NCBI RefSeq assembly: GCF_037975245.1
Contig: NC_092562.1
Location: 22,807,554-22,871,553 of the forward strand
Origin: Apostichopus japonicus
Taxonomy: Eukaryota > Echinodermata > Holothuroidea > Aspidochirotida > Stichopodidae
Length of the DNA: 64,000 nt
Direction: 5' to 3'
The notes under the pieces were generated by a model. That model made no database searches, was not told the origin of the DNA, and worked only from the letters and a program-made list of their open reading frames with translations. Position numbers and translations under genes: made by a program. The stretch's first letter is position 1, and each line of letters starts with the position of its first letter. Shown in pieces: positions 1 through 13,911 of the stretch.

Positions 1-233
1 TTTGCTCTTTCCGCAACTATTCAACAATTCATCAATCTTGTCCGCTTTAGTCGATGTACTGTAATCAGCCGATAAGCATTTAAGAGAGACTTGCATTATA
101 TTTAATTCAAAAGATATAAAATTGCTAATAGCAGACTATATCAAGCCAATAGACAATACGGTGCCGTTATGCTTCCATTGCAGAAGAAATTTTGCTTCTA
201 ATTAAGTATCAACATTTTGGAAAGGGCAAAAAA

Positions 234-255
234 GATGATGATGATGATGATGATG
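234..255. repeat. (GAT)n microsatellite
   Basis: About seven perfect GAT triplets in a row. Confidence 0.9.
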
Positions 256-3146
256 GAAATATTTATTGAAATTTGAAAAGAGACAGATCGATATTAGTTT
301 ACAAATATTTATTTTATTCTTCATACAAATGCAATTGCTATAGGTCAGTGAAGTATAACGTGAAGAAAGCAAACTTTACGGTTGACGTAAGAACCCAAAC
401 AAGAGAACATATAAAATAAATATTACAGAGTTGAGAATTTAATCTAGGTTTGCTACATTAATAAGATATGTTTCAGATCTCGAATATAGAATCGGTGGCA
501 CAAACATGCATGAATAATTAGACTATGTAGGCGTGTGTATAACATTCCTTTGAAGATAAATTCAACACTTGAACGTTATCATTATCTGCATTAAATGGCT
601 ATAACATGACAATGACTACGCGTTAGTCTGGTCATATCCAAAAAAAGAATATTAAATAATGCACTCTCATTCATCTGACCGTACTTTTGTATATCTGTTT
701 TGCCCTAACCCCTTGTGTGTTCTTCATCCTCTGGTTATCCCATCAAAATCATAATCTCTTATCAGTTATATAATACCGTCGACAGATGTAAAGACGATTT
801 TGTTTATTGGACAAATACTCGACCAATTTTGATCGATCGTGTTTCTGTTCAAAGTTTATTAAATTCTCTGAGGATTTTAGCAGAAAAAAGAAAGAAAAAA
901 GAGAGAAAGATTAATAGTGTTGCTGATCTTAGCATTTGTTTCCATTATTACAATAACGTTAAAAAGGTACGTTGGTTAGGAAGGGAAAGAGAATTTACTT
1001 TGTTTCTTATAGCCGTTTAAAATTAATTATTGCAAGCATAAATTTGATCTATACATGACAAAGCAACAACTTACATTTTCAATAGGTTATTATTTATTTT
1101 TACAGATTCGAAACGCGTGCCAAAATAGTCGTAACGTTTTGTGACGTAATTTAAGAGTCGTACATATGGTTTGAAAAATCTATTTAGTATGTCACTCATG
1201 TCCATTTATAATACACATTTCAAAATTAGATAAAGCTTGAAAACGTGCCTTGATAGACGAGAATCTTTTAAGATATTTCTGAAAGCCGTATCAGAAATGT
1301 ATAAGGATTAATTTGGGCACCGCTATAGTTGTCAATATACATGTTTGAATGTAAATACATATACCAATGACCTTTTACACCAAGTCTTATAAAACTATTG
1401 ATTTCGAACCCCTTTTTTTTGGGGGGGGGGGCGAGTTTATTTTCAAACCATTTATAGTCAAGTGATCCTTAAACGTTGCCTCGTCCGTTTCTTGATTTAA
1501 AACGTGTATCTGATAACAAGAAATATGTTTATCTTTGAAATCGTCCCCTTAACTCGATTTGACATCTTCAAAAAGTTTCGAATCTTCACCGAAAATCTGA
1601 TCAAGTGCTTGCTTCCGATTGGTATGGCTTTTGTGTCGTGGATTGGTAAAATAGAATATCCACTTAAACATGCATATTTAAGAGAAAAACAGAAAAGAAA
1701 ATAGCACACCAGGTCACTCTTCAGAAGATACTAGTGGTTCTTCATTATTGTTTTGTGTTTCTTTTTGGGGGATGGGGGGGGGGAGGAGGAGGTGGAATTT
1801 ACGTTTTTCTTTCATCTTTTGAATAACACAAAAGGTCACAGAAGTTTACAATTATAATCAATTTCTGATACTCAAAACTGATAAGAGAATCTAACATCAT
1901 CTAATAGCTTGAAATCGAGAACGAAGGACTGTTTTTTTTCTCCCTTACGTTTATAGGATTCCATTTACGAGCAATTCTTGTCGACAAGCCCTCTGCTATA
2001 GGGTCAAATGAATCCAATTACATTTTACAATGTCAAGTGAAGAGGCCTTTTGGGAGAGCGTTTATCACAACTTAGGTTCTCGAAATGAAAAAAAAATCCT
2101 TTCACGTTTGAGAAACCTCAAAGAGGAGCATGAAAGATGACATCGTCTAAGGGAGAAAAGGACACCCTTTCAAGTTCAAAACTTTGTCAGAAAACCTCGC
2201 TTTTAGAACAATTACGAGCCTCTATTCTCTCCTCTTTTTTCTTTCTTTTTTTTCATCTCGAAAACAATAACCTTGAACAATTGATAAGAGTCTTGCTATT
2301 CTGAAGATTAAACACTTGAATTATAATGTCTCCGTGAAGTTTAAATAGTTTTTCGTTTAACAACTGTCATCTAAAATATGTATTGTCACATCTAATGAAG
2401 ATGAACTTGTCACTGAATGAAGGCTATAATGAAGGGGTGCAGTATGCATCATGCGTATGGGGTGTTATGGAGGGGAAGGGGGATATATGTATAGTATAAG
2501 ATAAACTGATTAACAAGAGAGAATAAAGTCATATCTACTAGGAGATTACATAATCGGAGGAAATTCATACGGAATCTGTATAATCGACGATTGGTTTTTT
2601 GTATAACCTTTGGTCGTTTTAAGTCATAACCGCTATACCTAAAGGTTTTGTTTGTGAGTGCCGCTTATCTGAAGCAGCCCAAACTAGTCACGTGGTTAGG
2701 GGAATTTTTATCTCCCCCCCCCCACCCCTCTTCTCAATTCTTTCTATTAACCATGAAATATCGTGTTAAATGTCAGTGTCCTATAGACGGGATAACCAAA
2801 GAAGCGCTGGGCGCAGACAACCATTTTTAAATCTTTCGTCCTCCAAGACCCTTTTCTTGACACCTTCATCAGTCTCACTGATCCACTCACTTCGTTACAG
2901 TTAAATGATTTTTTTATAAAGTATAAAATCAATACCGCAAACAGAGATGTCAATATCACGGTCACAAAACCTTGTCACGTTTTTTTTTTTTTTTTTGCAT
3001 TTTAAATGACGCGCAGTATGTATAATGTATTGTCCGGAAGTCTTTTCTTTATAATTCCCCTGCACGGTCGAAAGAGATTTGAAACAAAGCGATGAAGCGT
3101 ATTAACAAATCGACTCACCGTCTGCTTAGAAGAGGGATATTTGTTG

Positions 3147-3176
3147 GGAACTGTTCGGGGGGAACTGTTCGGGGGG
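3147..3176. repeat. 14-bp direct duplication
   Basis: The unit GGAACTGTTCGGGG occurs twice back to back, followed by two more G. Confidence 0.85.
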
Positions 3177-6100
3177 TCTTCACTTTAGGATTTATAAAAC
3201 AGATTTGTAAGTTTAAAAACAGTGTTATAAGTTGGTTTAATATATGGTAAAAAAGACTTCAAATAATTACGAAGAATATATAGAGAGACATAAAATTCAT
3301 ATATATTAATATAAAGTGCTCTTAGTGGCACATTGACTGCGCTATATGTAACAGCTATCGAAGGTTGAACTTATCCGTTGCGAATTCTTCCTGCAGTTTT
3401 CTTCAAAAGTTGGCTTGAACTATAAATGTTTATTGCCATATAAGGCAGGGTTTTAACAATCACAGTGTCTAACTATTTTTCAGGGATCTAATCACAAAAG
3501 GCGTCGCCAAAGCCGTTTTATATTCAATTATAATTATGTTTACTTGTTTGTCTTAGTATCATTGGTATGATGTAGTCAAGTTCCACCTGATTTGTATAGT
3601 ATACAGGAAAATAACCAATCAGTTTCTTTCATTTTGCTGTCTGCACATTCAAAGGTACGTTTTAACTTGTAGTTTATACTTTGAATTCCGGTTTCGACTG
3701 GAAGTAAACGTCAAATATTCCTAAAACGATGCAATAATTTCAGCTGACAATCACTCTCCGATAGTAAGTAATTCTATCAATTAATCTTTGTTCTTTTGAC
3801 CTACATTAACAACAATTAAAAAAAGGCGAGGCCCAATCAATATTTTGTTTGTCTTCATGACGTGGCAAGACTACATCAAATGGTTGCACTTAACGAATAT
3901 CAATGGTCTATATGCGAACTCTTAACGTGTATAGGTTGATCAATTAATCAAACTATTCGTTATTATCATCATAAAACATTTTACCTTTCCCAAAATCTCA
4001 CTTCTTGGGTTGGTTTCATAATTTTTTGAAGCGTCACTAATGGAATGGTCGATCATCATATTCTGCTAACAAATTAGGCTGAATAAGAGCACTCAGCATA
4101 CAAAATGTATAAAAATAAGCAGTAAGAATCGAAAGCTCTCTATAGTCGCGTGGCATTCAAGTCTCTATTAGAATTTATAAGGGTTTACTTTGGTATTGAC
4201 ACTTAATGGTATTTCAACTCAACTCAACTATATAGTATCGTATAGATCAATAGATCAAATAGGTATAGATCAAATATTTAGGAGCTGTATCCGTGTGTAA
4301 GCTATACGAACTCTCACATATCAACTCAATCAACTCAGAGAGAATATTAGAGTCGTTTTTAGTACTTGTTGTATGAACGTATATCGACAGGAGAATACAT
4401 ATATATATTCTTGAGCGAAAGTTGTCACTGATCAAAAAGAAAGCATATCTTCCCTCAACGTCCCCCCCCCCCCGCACCCCTCTGAAGCAAAAAGAATGGG
4501 GGAAAACGAAATCGTTGCACTGCGCTTACGTTGGTGAGGGTCGGCGTTTCCGTGTTATACCCTACAAATGCACACACGCCCACATTTGATTATGCCAATA
4601 CCAAGGAGGAGTGGACTTCAGAATCGTCCTGGTCGCAATGAGATCATCATTTTTCGTCCTTTTCTTTCTTTCCTATAATTTTTTGTAACAAATTCTTTCG
4701 AAAAACATATTCCTGTTAATTACTCAACCATTTGTTCCGAACTAGACAATTCTATCCTCAGTTTATTTCTCGATTATTCAATATTTTCAATTTCCAGTCA
4801 CTGAATTATAATAAATATTAATATAAATATTTCGGATTTTCATCGCATATTTAACCAGCCTGGCCCCTCCCTCTTCCCTCCAACCAACCCCTTTTCTTTC
4901 AACGGTGAGAGAATTTGCATATACTTGGGTTGCATTTCAATGGTTTAACCCAATTTTCAATTTTCCCAGGTGTTGACACTGTTGGCCTAAGTTTTTTTCT
5001 ATCGCCATTTGATAGTTTTGCGTGGACGTTGATGTACATTGACGCTATATATATATTTTACACCATCATGTAAAGAGATTAATTGAATAATTGCTTATCA
5101 CGATACAAGTGTTCATTTCGTCAGCATTGAACGCCGAATCGAAAAATATCTCACAATAACACCTGGAGGAAAATCATTTAGTTGACAATTTAACCCAAAT
5201 GTCAAGGCGATTTGGTAATGAGATATGATATTTTTTTATGAATATATCTTTAATATCTTCGCTTTGCTTTTTCTTTTTTTTTTCTCTTTTTTTTTTTTAC
5301 AAAGAAGAAACTGACAAAGAAGAAGAAGAATAGGACTAAGATCAATTTTAGGCACGCAAAAAGCAAACCAACGTGTGGGAGTAATTGTTTCATGACTGGA
5401 CTTATACCACATTTAAACGACATAGCGTGGACCTAGTTACTATTATTAGTAACATAGAGTACATTTTATGTAATTTGACAGAGGGTGACAAACCGATGAA
5501 TGACATGGCAACGAATTTATTGACGGTTTGGCATGTCCGACATGCCGAGAAGAAAAATAACTCTTATCTTATTTCCAGTATAATACTATAACCTAGTTTC
5601 TCTCATAAAGTTGCAATTTTATGGAAAGAATATCTAAGAATGTCCCGGGGGATGGTTGAGGGGCCGAAAATGTCAATACATACTGTAATAATAAAGACAG
5701 TATTCCTGCTAAGTCAAACTATGAGTCCTGTCTGAATCTTCTAAGCCACATAAGGACCATTATATATACATATATTAATATTAAACACGTGCGAAAAGCA
5801 ATTTGAAATATTGAAAATAAGTCTTTCACTTTCTGTTTATTATGATGAAATTTTGGTCAAGCTTTAAACGACAAAAAAATATTATTCAATATGATGAGAG
5901 TTTTATACTAAATAGTTGCATTTATCAATAGTTAACGCAAAGAGATGCTTTACCTTATAAGGATGCCTTGAAAAGACTTTCGTGCACTTATCGAGGAGTA
6001 CTGTATATATGTGGCACACACACATTGTTGGGCATTGCATTACAAGTATTCCTCTTCACTTTTATGAGCTTCGTTTCCGCCTTCCTCTCTCCTTTCCACA

Positions 6101-7309
6101 TCCGAGTAGACTCCTATGTTACATTAGCATAATATGGCAAACTTGCAATGTAGCCTTTGTCCTTCTATGTCGAAAAATTTCCATTGTAAGGGAAAACGAT
6201 AAACGTGTACTTACATAGAATCAGTTCATCATTAAAATTGCATTTTGTTATGTATTTTTTTGTTTATCATTTTACGTTTTTTTCCTTTTATCTTGTTAAG
6301 CGAGATAGTGTATGATTTGCATATGTTTATATTATCATGGGAAATGTTGTATATAAATATCGTGCCCATGATACTGTGTGCTGTGAGTTACACGTTTGTT
6401 TGCGCCAAGGGAACACATTGTATACTATATTACATTTTGCATATGTATTATTTACAAACATCTACAACACTATAAATTAACTTACACTCTCAAACATTAT
6501 GCTTCTCCTTTATAATTTACTTGATAGAGGAGAACTGTTTTCCCCCGAAATTGGAACCCATTATAAAACGGCAAGTAATTGTCTTACTCGAACGGAACTA
6601 CATTACGTTAAAGGAATCACGAAAAACAAAAAATCGTATTAAAGGGATAACTTTTGGGCAATTTTTTTAGTATAGATATGTCATATATGTCTATAGCTAT
6701 TCTGGTTTATCAAGATATTCTCTTTAAAACATATACCGAAGAACACTGGAAGGCTCCTTTAAGGCAAACTTGCTGCTGACATGGGCTCCTCAGTTCCGGC
6801 CTAAATTATGTTAGTTTTAATAGATTGTTTTAAAAACCTGTAAGCAATCGACCAAACCATGTTTAATTTCTATTTATAACAGGACACCCGAATGACATTC
6901 AACACGCGATGTAAACATGTTATTTCAGGCAATGAAAGTCTTATGTTTTACCATTGAGCTTTGCGTTGCCTATGAGGAACTGACATGGGTTGTATATGCG
7001 TTAGACTAAGTAGTCCAGTCGTTCTAGTTGATGACTCACAGATGTTAAAGGGTCTTTTCTCAAAACCAAAAAAAAAAAAAGAAAGAAAGTATGGTGTAAA
7101 AAATACAACCATTTGGGACTGAGATCTGTTCTTTTGTTTGCTGACGATTCACAACATCCACAAATTTATTTTTGTTCCGAAATTTATCGATTATATTACG
7201 TCGTTAACGTTATTAAGCAATTCATTTAATTGGCAGCTGAGACTATGCACTCAGCGAGGTTTTATTAATTGAGAAACAGAAGGTGTTTGGAACATGAAGC
7301 AAGCTAATA

Positions 7310-7381
7310 TTTATAATTAATGAGATAATAAATCCTAGGGGATTATAATCGATTAGGATTTATTATCTCATTAATTATAAA
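7310..7381. repeat. perfect 28-bp inverted repeat
   Basis: Arms 7310-7337 and 7354-7381 are exact reverse complements with a 16-nt spacer. The arms are AT-rich (they contain ATTAATGAGATAATAAATCC). No TIR-type ends or target duplication are obvious around it, so it is a hairpin or cruciform candidate, not a clear transposon. Confidence 0.9.
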
Positions 7382-8407
7382 CCGCTATATTTATCCAACC
7401 ATGTCTAAGATATAGGGTTGTACAGTACGTCTGTAGAACTGCCAGACATATAACATTGCTAAGGGAACGTTGTGTATAATTATAAAATTGTTGAGTATAT
7501 TACAAATCAAATGATCGCTACAATGATTAACACAGTTAATGTCTCGCAAAATCTGTGTAATAGAAAAAGGACGACATAATAACAAATTAAGATTTAAAAG
7601 TTCGAACAAGTAAACATTAAAACATAAAAAGTAATTAGACAGTCGGATCTCGATGGAGTTTAGCTATATGTTTTATCGAGACAAGAATGTCTTATTTATA
7701 AATTATTCTCTGACAATTGTATTGATAAGGGTGCCACTTCAAGAAAGAGTCGTTAACATCTAAGCAAAATCTCAAAACATATATAACACAACCCTTCAGG
7801 AGAGAAAAGAAAGGTTCGGATTCATATTAATAATAAAAATAATTAACCCATTCTCTCATGGACCGGGTTGGAAACGCTTTCAAAAGTGTGATTGTTATTC
7901 TTCAAAAGGGTTCTTGATAATATTAATAAATATGTATTTCATAGGTAGGTACCAAATTGAAGTGTTGCCGTGATTGCATTTATAGTCGCCACGTTATGTT
8001 TAAAATAAACTCCTGCCAGGTGAGTCCGAAATAGAGGGCATTTAAAGGAATTCCTTAATCAGATATTACATACATCATACATATGCATGTACAATTATAC
8101 AGATACAAAAACATGTACACATACATAGATCTATACATACACATCCACATGTCTACGTACATATACACATATATATATATGTATATATATATTTTGCATT
8201 TATGGGTATTTTTTTTGTGGAACACATTTGTAATTTTCGGGTTACTTGGTTAGGCCCCTTCACCTCAGTCGATTAGCACGCTAGTATATACAACGCTATT
8301 GTACTGTAAATATAACAACACAATCTCATTACATATCATTGTATCATGCAACACTATATATATATTCACCAATAATATTACGGATGTTTCATTTTATGTT
8401 ATTACGC

Positions 8408-8632
8408 TACAACATTATTATATGATATTATGTGAATCGGGTAATACTATATGCAACAATAGTATTGTGGATGTTTTATAATATATTATTATGATACAAC
8501 ATTATTATATGATATTATGTGAATCGGGTAATACTATATGCAACAATAGTGTTTTATAATATATTATTATGATACAATATTATTGTATGATATAATGTGA
8601 ATCGGGTAATATACTATATGCAACAATAGTAT
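8408..8632. repeat. AT-rich tandem repeat, three units
   Basis: Three diverged units begin near 8408, 8496 and 8573, so the period is about 87 then 77 bp. Each carries GTGAATCGGGTAAT followed by ACTATATGCAACAATAGT. The second lacks about 9 bp present in the first. Confidence 0.85.
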
Positions 8633-8972
8633 CTTGTTTCCACCCTCCCAGCACGATTTGATATGTTTTATTCTCGTTACCGAGCATGTTTATCCTATAT
8701 ACAGAAATGAAAAACAAATCTGGTTGTTGCTTGGATACGCTGGTGATGATTTCATAACATAACAAGATAATTGATTCATTAAAATTACATTACTGAGTCG
8801 CTTATTAAATCATGCACGCTTGACTAAGGTAATTACGAATGAAGGATAGGCGTAGGTTTTTGATTTTTTTTTTATATGATACCATTAAATGTCATTCATG
8901 TCATTATCATGTTCATTTTTTTCTTTTGGTCAAATTTAGTGAACCAATTACATGTTACAGTTGGGTAAGCAA

Positions 8973-9703
8973 CAGGGGCGGAATGGGTCTTAAAACCGGC
9001 CCGGGCATTTTTCACCTAGACCGGCCCATTATTCGTTGATAGGCCTATGTTACTTACATAGTGATCGCCGTTCTGGGGGAGGGGTCTAAGACGACGGGGT
9101 GTCCCCCTCCCCATTGAGATTTTTTGAAATTAAGGAATGCTTAGATGCAAAATGGTGCTATATTTCTCAAGTTTGTAGGTTACAATAATCCTTTAAAAAA
9201 GACCCAAAAATAATAACTAACATTCGTCTAATTTGATAACCAAACACCCTACTGTATATGTGAGTAATTTTTATTCATACATTATCTCTCAGGACTTCGC
9301 TACTTAGTGATATCCAAATAATCTAATAAGATTTTACCTTTTTACTTCGTTTTCTAGAGGACGAGGTGCAGATACAAAAAATCTGTATTCTCTGCCAATG
9401 CTATGTATATATATATGTCAGAATGCATTGGTCACGGACTTGTATATTTTGTCGTAAAAATATTAGCACGGGACGGGTTGCCAATAGCACGTTCTTTTGT
9501 TACGAACTAACAGACTAACTAACATGGTGATTTCATGAGCTAATTTCCACAGTTGAAAGTATATTTCTACACAGCCCGTCTGTATTCTATTAACTCCTGT
9601 GAAAATGGGCTGTAATTTTTACCAGGCTCCCCAGCCCACCGGTCCACCGGGCCACCAGCCCACCGGGTATTGCCCAAATGCCCGTGTGGCCAGTCCGCCA
9701 CTG
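8973..9703. mobile_element. non-autonomous hAT-like element (731 bp)
   Basis: The left end reads CAGGGGCGGAATGGG; the right end, reverse-complemented, reads CAGTGGCGGACTGGCC. The flanks are an 8-bp duplication with one mismatch, gtaagcaa (8965-8972) and gtaagcag (9704-9711). CA...TG ends and 8-bp target duplications are hallmarks of hAT transposons. No transposase frame is present, so it is a MITE-like derivative. Confidence 0.8.
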
Positions 9704-10048
9704 GTAAGCAGTGTTTATTATTCACTGACACAAACGGAAATAGCAAAACTGCACTTTTAATGTTCAAATTATGAATTCGACACGGCTCATCGGGCAAAAT
9801 AACTGTATGTTGCCGTTCAAGTCGTTCGTTGGAGTGAAATTACGAGCGGGCATGCATGCATGCATGTGCATGCCATCCCAGCTGACGGCGAGGAAAGGCG
9901 GGGACGGGCGTTAGATCGGCAGATAACTTTGGTTTCCCAAACATGTTAGGACATGATGTCAGAAATGTTTTAGAAATATAACTTCTTACCCCCCATATCG
10001 ACCCTCGAATAAGTATACCTATATACCTACCATCCACACCCTACCCTC

Positions 10049-10700
10049 CAAGGGCGGCGGAACCGGGGGGCACAGGGGGCACGTGCCCCCCCCACTTTTC
10101 CTCAGGTTAAAAATGTGCCCTTTTTCTACATAAAAATTGAGGTGTCTCAAGCTAGCAAGAGGCCAGGGAACCAGAATGAACACTCGGGAAGGGCCGTTTC
10201 CGGCCATCTGAGGGCATTGTAAAACCAAAAATTTTCTTGTACGCTCCGCGCCAACCGATGGTGGCGCTCCGCTCAGATAGTCGTGCATACAATTTTGCAA
10301 ATCCTTGCTACGCCCCTGACTTTTAATGAATTTCTGAGGGTCAAACTCAAAGCTATTTCGAATGGAAAAAATTTGTTAAGATATTAACAAGAAATAAACT
10401 CTAATTCGGAAGTTCCTACATTAGCAACTAGCATGATTTCACCTCATTCTGTCTCAAAAGAAAACTTGTTCCTTGTTTCCCAATTTGCACATTGGATATT
10501 GCAGTGCTAGTATGCATATTTTCCTTGAGGGTGGGGGGGGGGGCGGGCGTTGATGGAGTGATGTGTATACGCAAATAAGATAATAGAAAAAGAGTTACAA
10601 AGGGTACTAAATATCAGGCTGCATCAGTCCAATCGAATTTCTGCAAAGTGCCCTTCGACGTCGGTGCCCCCCCAGATTAAAAGTGCTTCCGCCGCCCTTG
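10049..10700. mobile_element. non-autonomous hAT-like element (652 bp)
   Basis: There is a perfect 14-bp terminal inverted repeat CAAGGGCGGCGGAA and a perfect 8-bp target duplication CTACCCTC (10041-10048 and 10701-10708). A GC-rich block inside (10240-10273) with TACGCTCCGCGCCAAC and GGTGGCGCTCCGCT recurs in the elements at 57.8-58.9 kb, so they are one family. No transposase frame. Confidence 0.9.
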
Positions 10701-10708
10701 CTACCCTC

Positions 10709-13700
10709 CCCCCCCCCTTCCGACCGCTTCTGAATACAAATACTCTTGCCCACCATAGTAAAACTGGTGATCTAAATCAGTTTTGTGGCTTTTAACTGAG
10801 AAACGCTGTAGATATTAAGTAATACCTGGAAAATATTAAAGTAAACGAAAATCGTGTGGTATTCCGTGATAATTGTCACTTTCTCGTTATTATTTAACGA
10901 TTTCCCTAAAGAAGCACATCCATTACAAAAATACCAAAAAAAGTTTTGCATCAATACAAAAATCGGCCACTAAAATATCAAAAAGAACGCCTCAATTAAG
11001 TTAATCATTAATATGCGGGTTCTTTAGAGCAGCGGAATCAATTTTAGAGTACCGGAATAATTGGTGATATTTTTTTTTTAATAAACCAACGAAATATTGG
11101 GAATATCAGCTCTCCCATGGTGAGTGAATCTCATATGTATAACTCCACGTCTCTCTACGGTAAGACATTTATCATTCTTTATTTCCAAAGAATGGAAATT
11201 CACTCTTTTAGAATGTCCAGAATTAATTATCACGTCTTTAGATGAGTTAAAAGTTACTCTTTTGAAAGATTGAACTCATGTAGGTTGTCTCTATAATACT
11301 CTATAAGAGCTAAATTTGATAGAATTCACTCCCAGGAACAGACTGAAATCACGGCTCGTTAGAGTGATAATTTTGGACACTCTTAAAGAATGAATTCTCA
11401 AGCTTTGGAATTGGTAGAATTGGGTGTAGAATAGATTATTAAAAAAAGAGGGAAATTTTGTAGCATTTTGATGTGTGAGAAAGCTTTATAAAGAATATAC
11501 AAAGAAAGTATTGTATGAAAAAATACATTTATCTGTAGAATTTTAACAGATTCTAGATATTTTTCTAACTTCCTGATATGGACAACTTTCATTTCAAACT
11601 CTTCGTTTGTACTTCGATCAAACGGCAATGGTTCTAAAAAGTTTTAAGGTTTTTCTTAAATTACTTGCAAAATTATAAAATAAAGTAAATTTATAGTTAA
11701 TCACTCCATGACAAAAAGAAGAAATACTAAAAAGGAGTCTTACCTAAACAAAATCGTTTTTCTTTCTTGAAGAAGCCTGATTTCAGTGATGATTTGAAAA
11801 CCCTCGAAACTTGACGATTTGAAAAGAGAATCAAAGACGCATTGCATCCAGTGGCAGAGATGTGAGAAGAGACTAAACTGGAAGACAGCCGAAGAGGAAA
11901 CTTTATATATCAAAGAGGATGAGGCAATCTTCCCGGTTCGTATAGATGACTCAAAATGATAGGTACCCTTTTCGGGATATAGAGGGAGCTATTCAACTTG
12001 CCATGAAGAAGAAAGACAAAAAAAAAGGCTTTCAAGTTCTTCATGAGGGCAGAATAAAAGAAGGCAGTAAAAAAAGAGGTTTTTTACCTGTGAGGTAGTA
12101 AAGTAGCACTTGAAGAACTTGACCAAAAAATAGGTAAAACATTAAAAGGTTACTGCAATGGTATCGGTTTACACAACTCGAAGGTTTGACCGAGAAAAGA
12201 CAATTTGAGAGAAAAAGGCAAAATTAGTCTCGAAAAGTGAGAGAAAGAGCAAGGTGGAGAGAGAGGTGGAGAGAGAGAAGAAAAAGAAAAGGGAGAATGT
12301 TTGAAGAGATTTTCAATCAAACCACCGGAAAAAGTAAAAATGTGTTATAGTCTGGTTATACTAATTGGGGTATAGATATTTCGCTCTAATTGGTTTCACC
12401 ACCTTAGGTAGGTTATCACTCACCAGGAACAATGTCATAGTATTTATTTATACGATGGTAGGAATTCATCAATAGTCAATTGGGGGATATCATTGTTTCC
12501 CGTGGTTACGATATCATAGTTTCCCGCTGTTATATATGCTACAAAAGTGTGCATAGTAGGCCGCATTATCTTGCCGTCCTTTATTCAAACAATCATGTAA
12601 AATGTTAAAGGAATATTTCAATAGCATATTTTTTTTTAAATTTCTGTAGCACTAATTTTTATATTAATATAACCGTATCACACTATATAGGGGAAAGCGG
12701 ATCCGGTTCATTTTTTATTGATGAATTTTTTTTTGTATACATGTAGTGTATCATTTAATAACAGGTGGGCAAAGTGCGAGCCCGTGGGTGAGGTGAATTT
12801 GCTTGGCTATAAATAACTATGGTGTTTTCGTAAATATAGGGTCTACAGTTGTGATGGAGTACAGTATACCCACAATGCACATGGGCATTGCGTAAGCTCA
12901 ACTTTCTCATCTGTAATTTCTTAAAATGAATACGGTATCACATACAACCCATACCAATTCAATTTTCACTGGGTTCCGCACTATTTCAATGAGGCCCGCA
13001 GTATCACATCAAGAGATCACGTGACCACCCGTGACCTCTTATAATGTGTCTGACAACAGCATCAAGGGCAGCACGACATAATCTTATATTCAATTCGGTG
13101 CTTGGTGCGTTTGGTGCGGTAATCCATATGCAGCTGTGAAACCAAACTTGGATGGGTGCAGACGTGAAGTCAAACAGCCAATGGTGCAAGTTAATAAAAA
13201 TAAGGAAGGGCTGGCCAAAAACGATGAAGACCAATAAAATATAAGAGATAATCCACAGAGAACAGTGATAAATCGTTACTAAAGATGTTTTGATAAGACG
13301 TTGATATCAGACTGTGCGGACAGCTATATACAAATATTTCAAGTCTTGCCTACAGGACCTCGCGAACTACCTCATACCTGTCCAATACTCTGCAACTGGA
13401 TTTGACCTCTCATTTTTAATTCTAAATCTTAAACTGCGTTACTCCTTCACCCCCTTCCCCACCGCCCCCCCCCTTCTACCGTCTCCTAACATTGAATTGT
13501 ACACACTAAAATCATGCAATAAGATAATACTTTGCTTCCTCTCTCCAATTGACTTTATCTCTCTCTGTTCGTCTACCATCACCATCGCTATATCGCTAAA
13601 AGCAAATAGACCGCTTATTTCAACTGTAACTAGATATAGGTCGATCTATGGAACGCCAACGTCTAGGAAGAAAACGCGCTTGCCCATAGCGACATCATTT

Positions 13701-13759
13701 GGCTGATTATATATCAACCGTGTGCAGATATGCAGGTCTCTGCAGCATACACAAATGCA

Positions 13760-13762
<3 letters not shown>
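10709..13762. other. gene-free stretch
   Basis: No supportable gene. The part from 11740 to 12310 is markedly purine-rich on the plus strand and reads like heavily broken coding sequence in places, but stops interrupt every frame and I recognise no family. Confidence 0.5.

Positions 13763-13855
<93 letters not shown>
13763..13855. repeat. (AT)n microsatellite
   Basis: About 46 uninterrupted AT dinucleotides. The Ile-Tyr open frame over it is an artefact. Confidence 0.97.
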
Positions 13856-13857
<2 letters not shown>

Positions 13858-13911
13858 TTTTATCTAAATGTATATGTATATATATACATTTAGATAAACT
13901 TAAAACTAATA
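13853..13911. repeat. imperfect inverted repeat beside (AT)n
   Basis: A left arm with TTTTATCTAAATGTATAT faces a right arm with ATATACATTTAGATAAA and the complementary flank AAAACTAAT. Arms are about 23-30 bp with a small bulge. It abuts the (AT)n tract. Confidence 0.8.

Larger units (their letters stand above)
1..7309. other. gene-free AT-rich stretch
   Basis: No open frame here is long or recognisable; the longest (about 100 codons near 715-1020) resembles no family I know and has low-complexity composition. I see homopolymer runs (11 G at 1421-1431), short simple repeats and pyrimidine-rich patches (about 5265-5320), but no splice-bounded coding exon and no RNA gene. Confidence 0.6.

Noticed and set aside
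11740-12310. Possible decayed coding region on the plus strand
   Set aside because: Purine-rich bias alone explains the basic-residue frames, and stops occur in all three.
13314-13706. 130-codon plus-strand open frame
   Set aside because: No recognisable domain, low-complexity composition and no supporting splice context.
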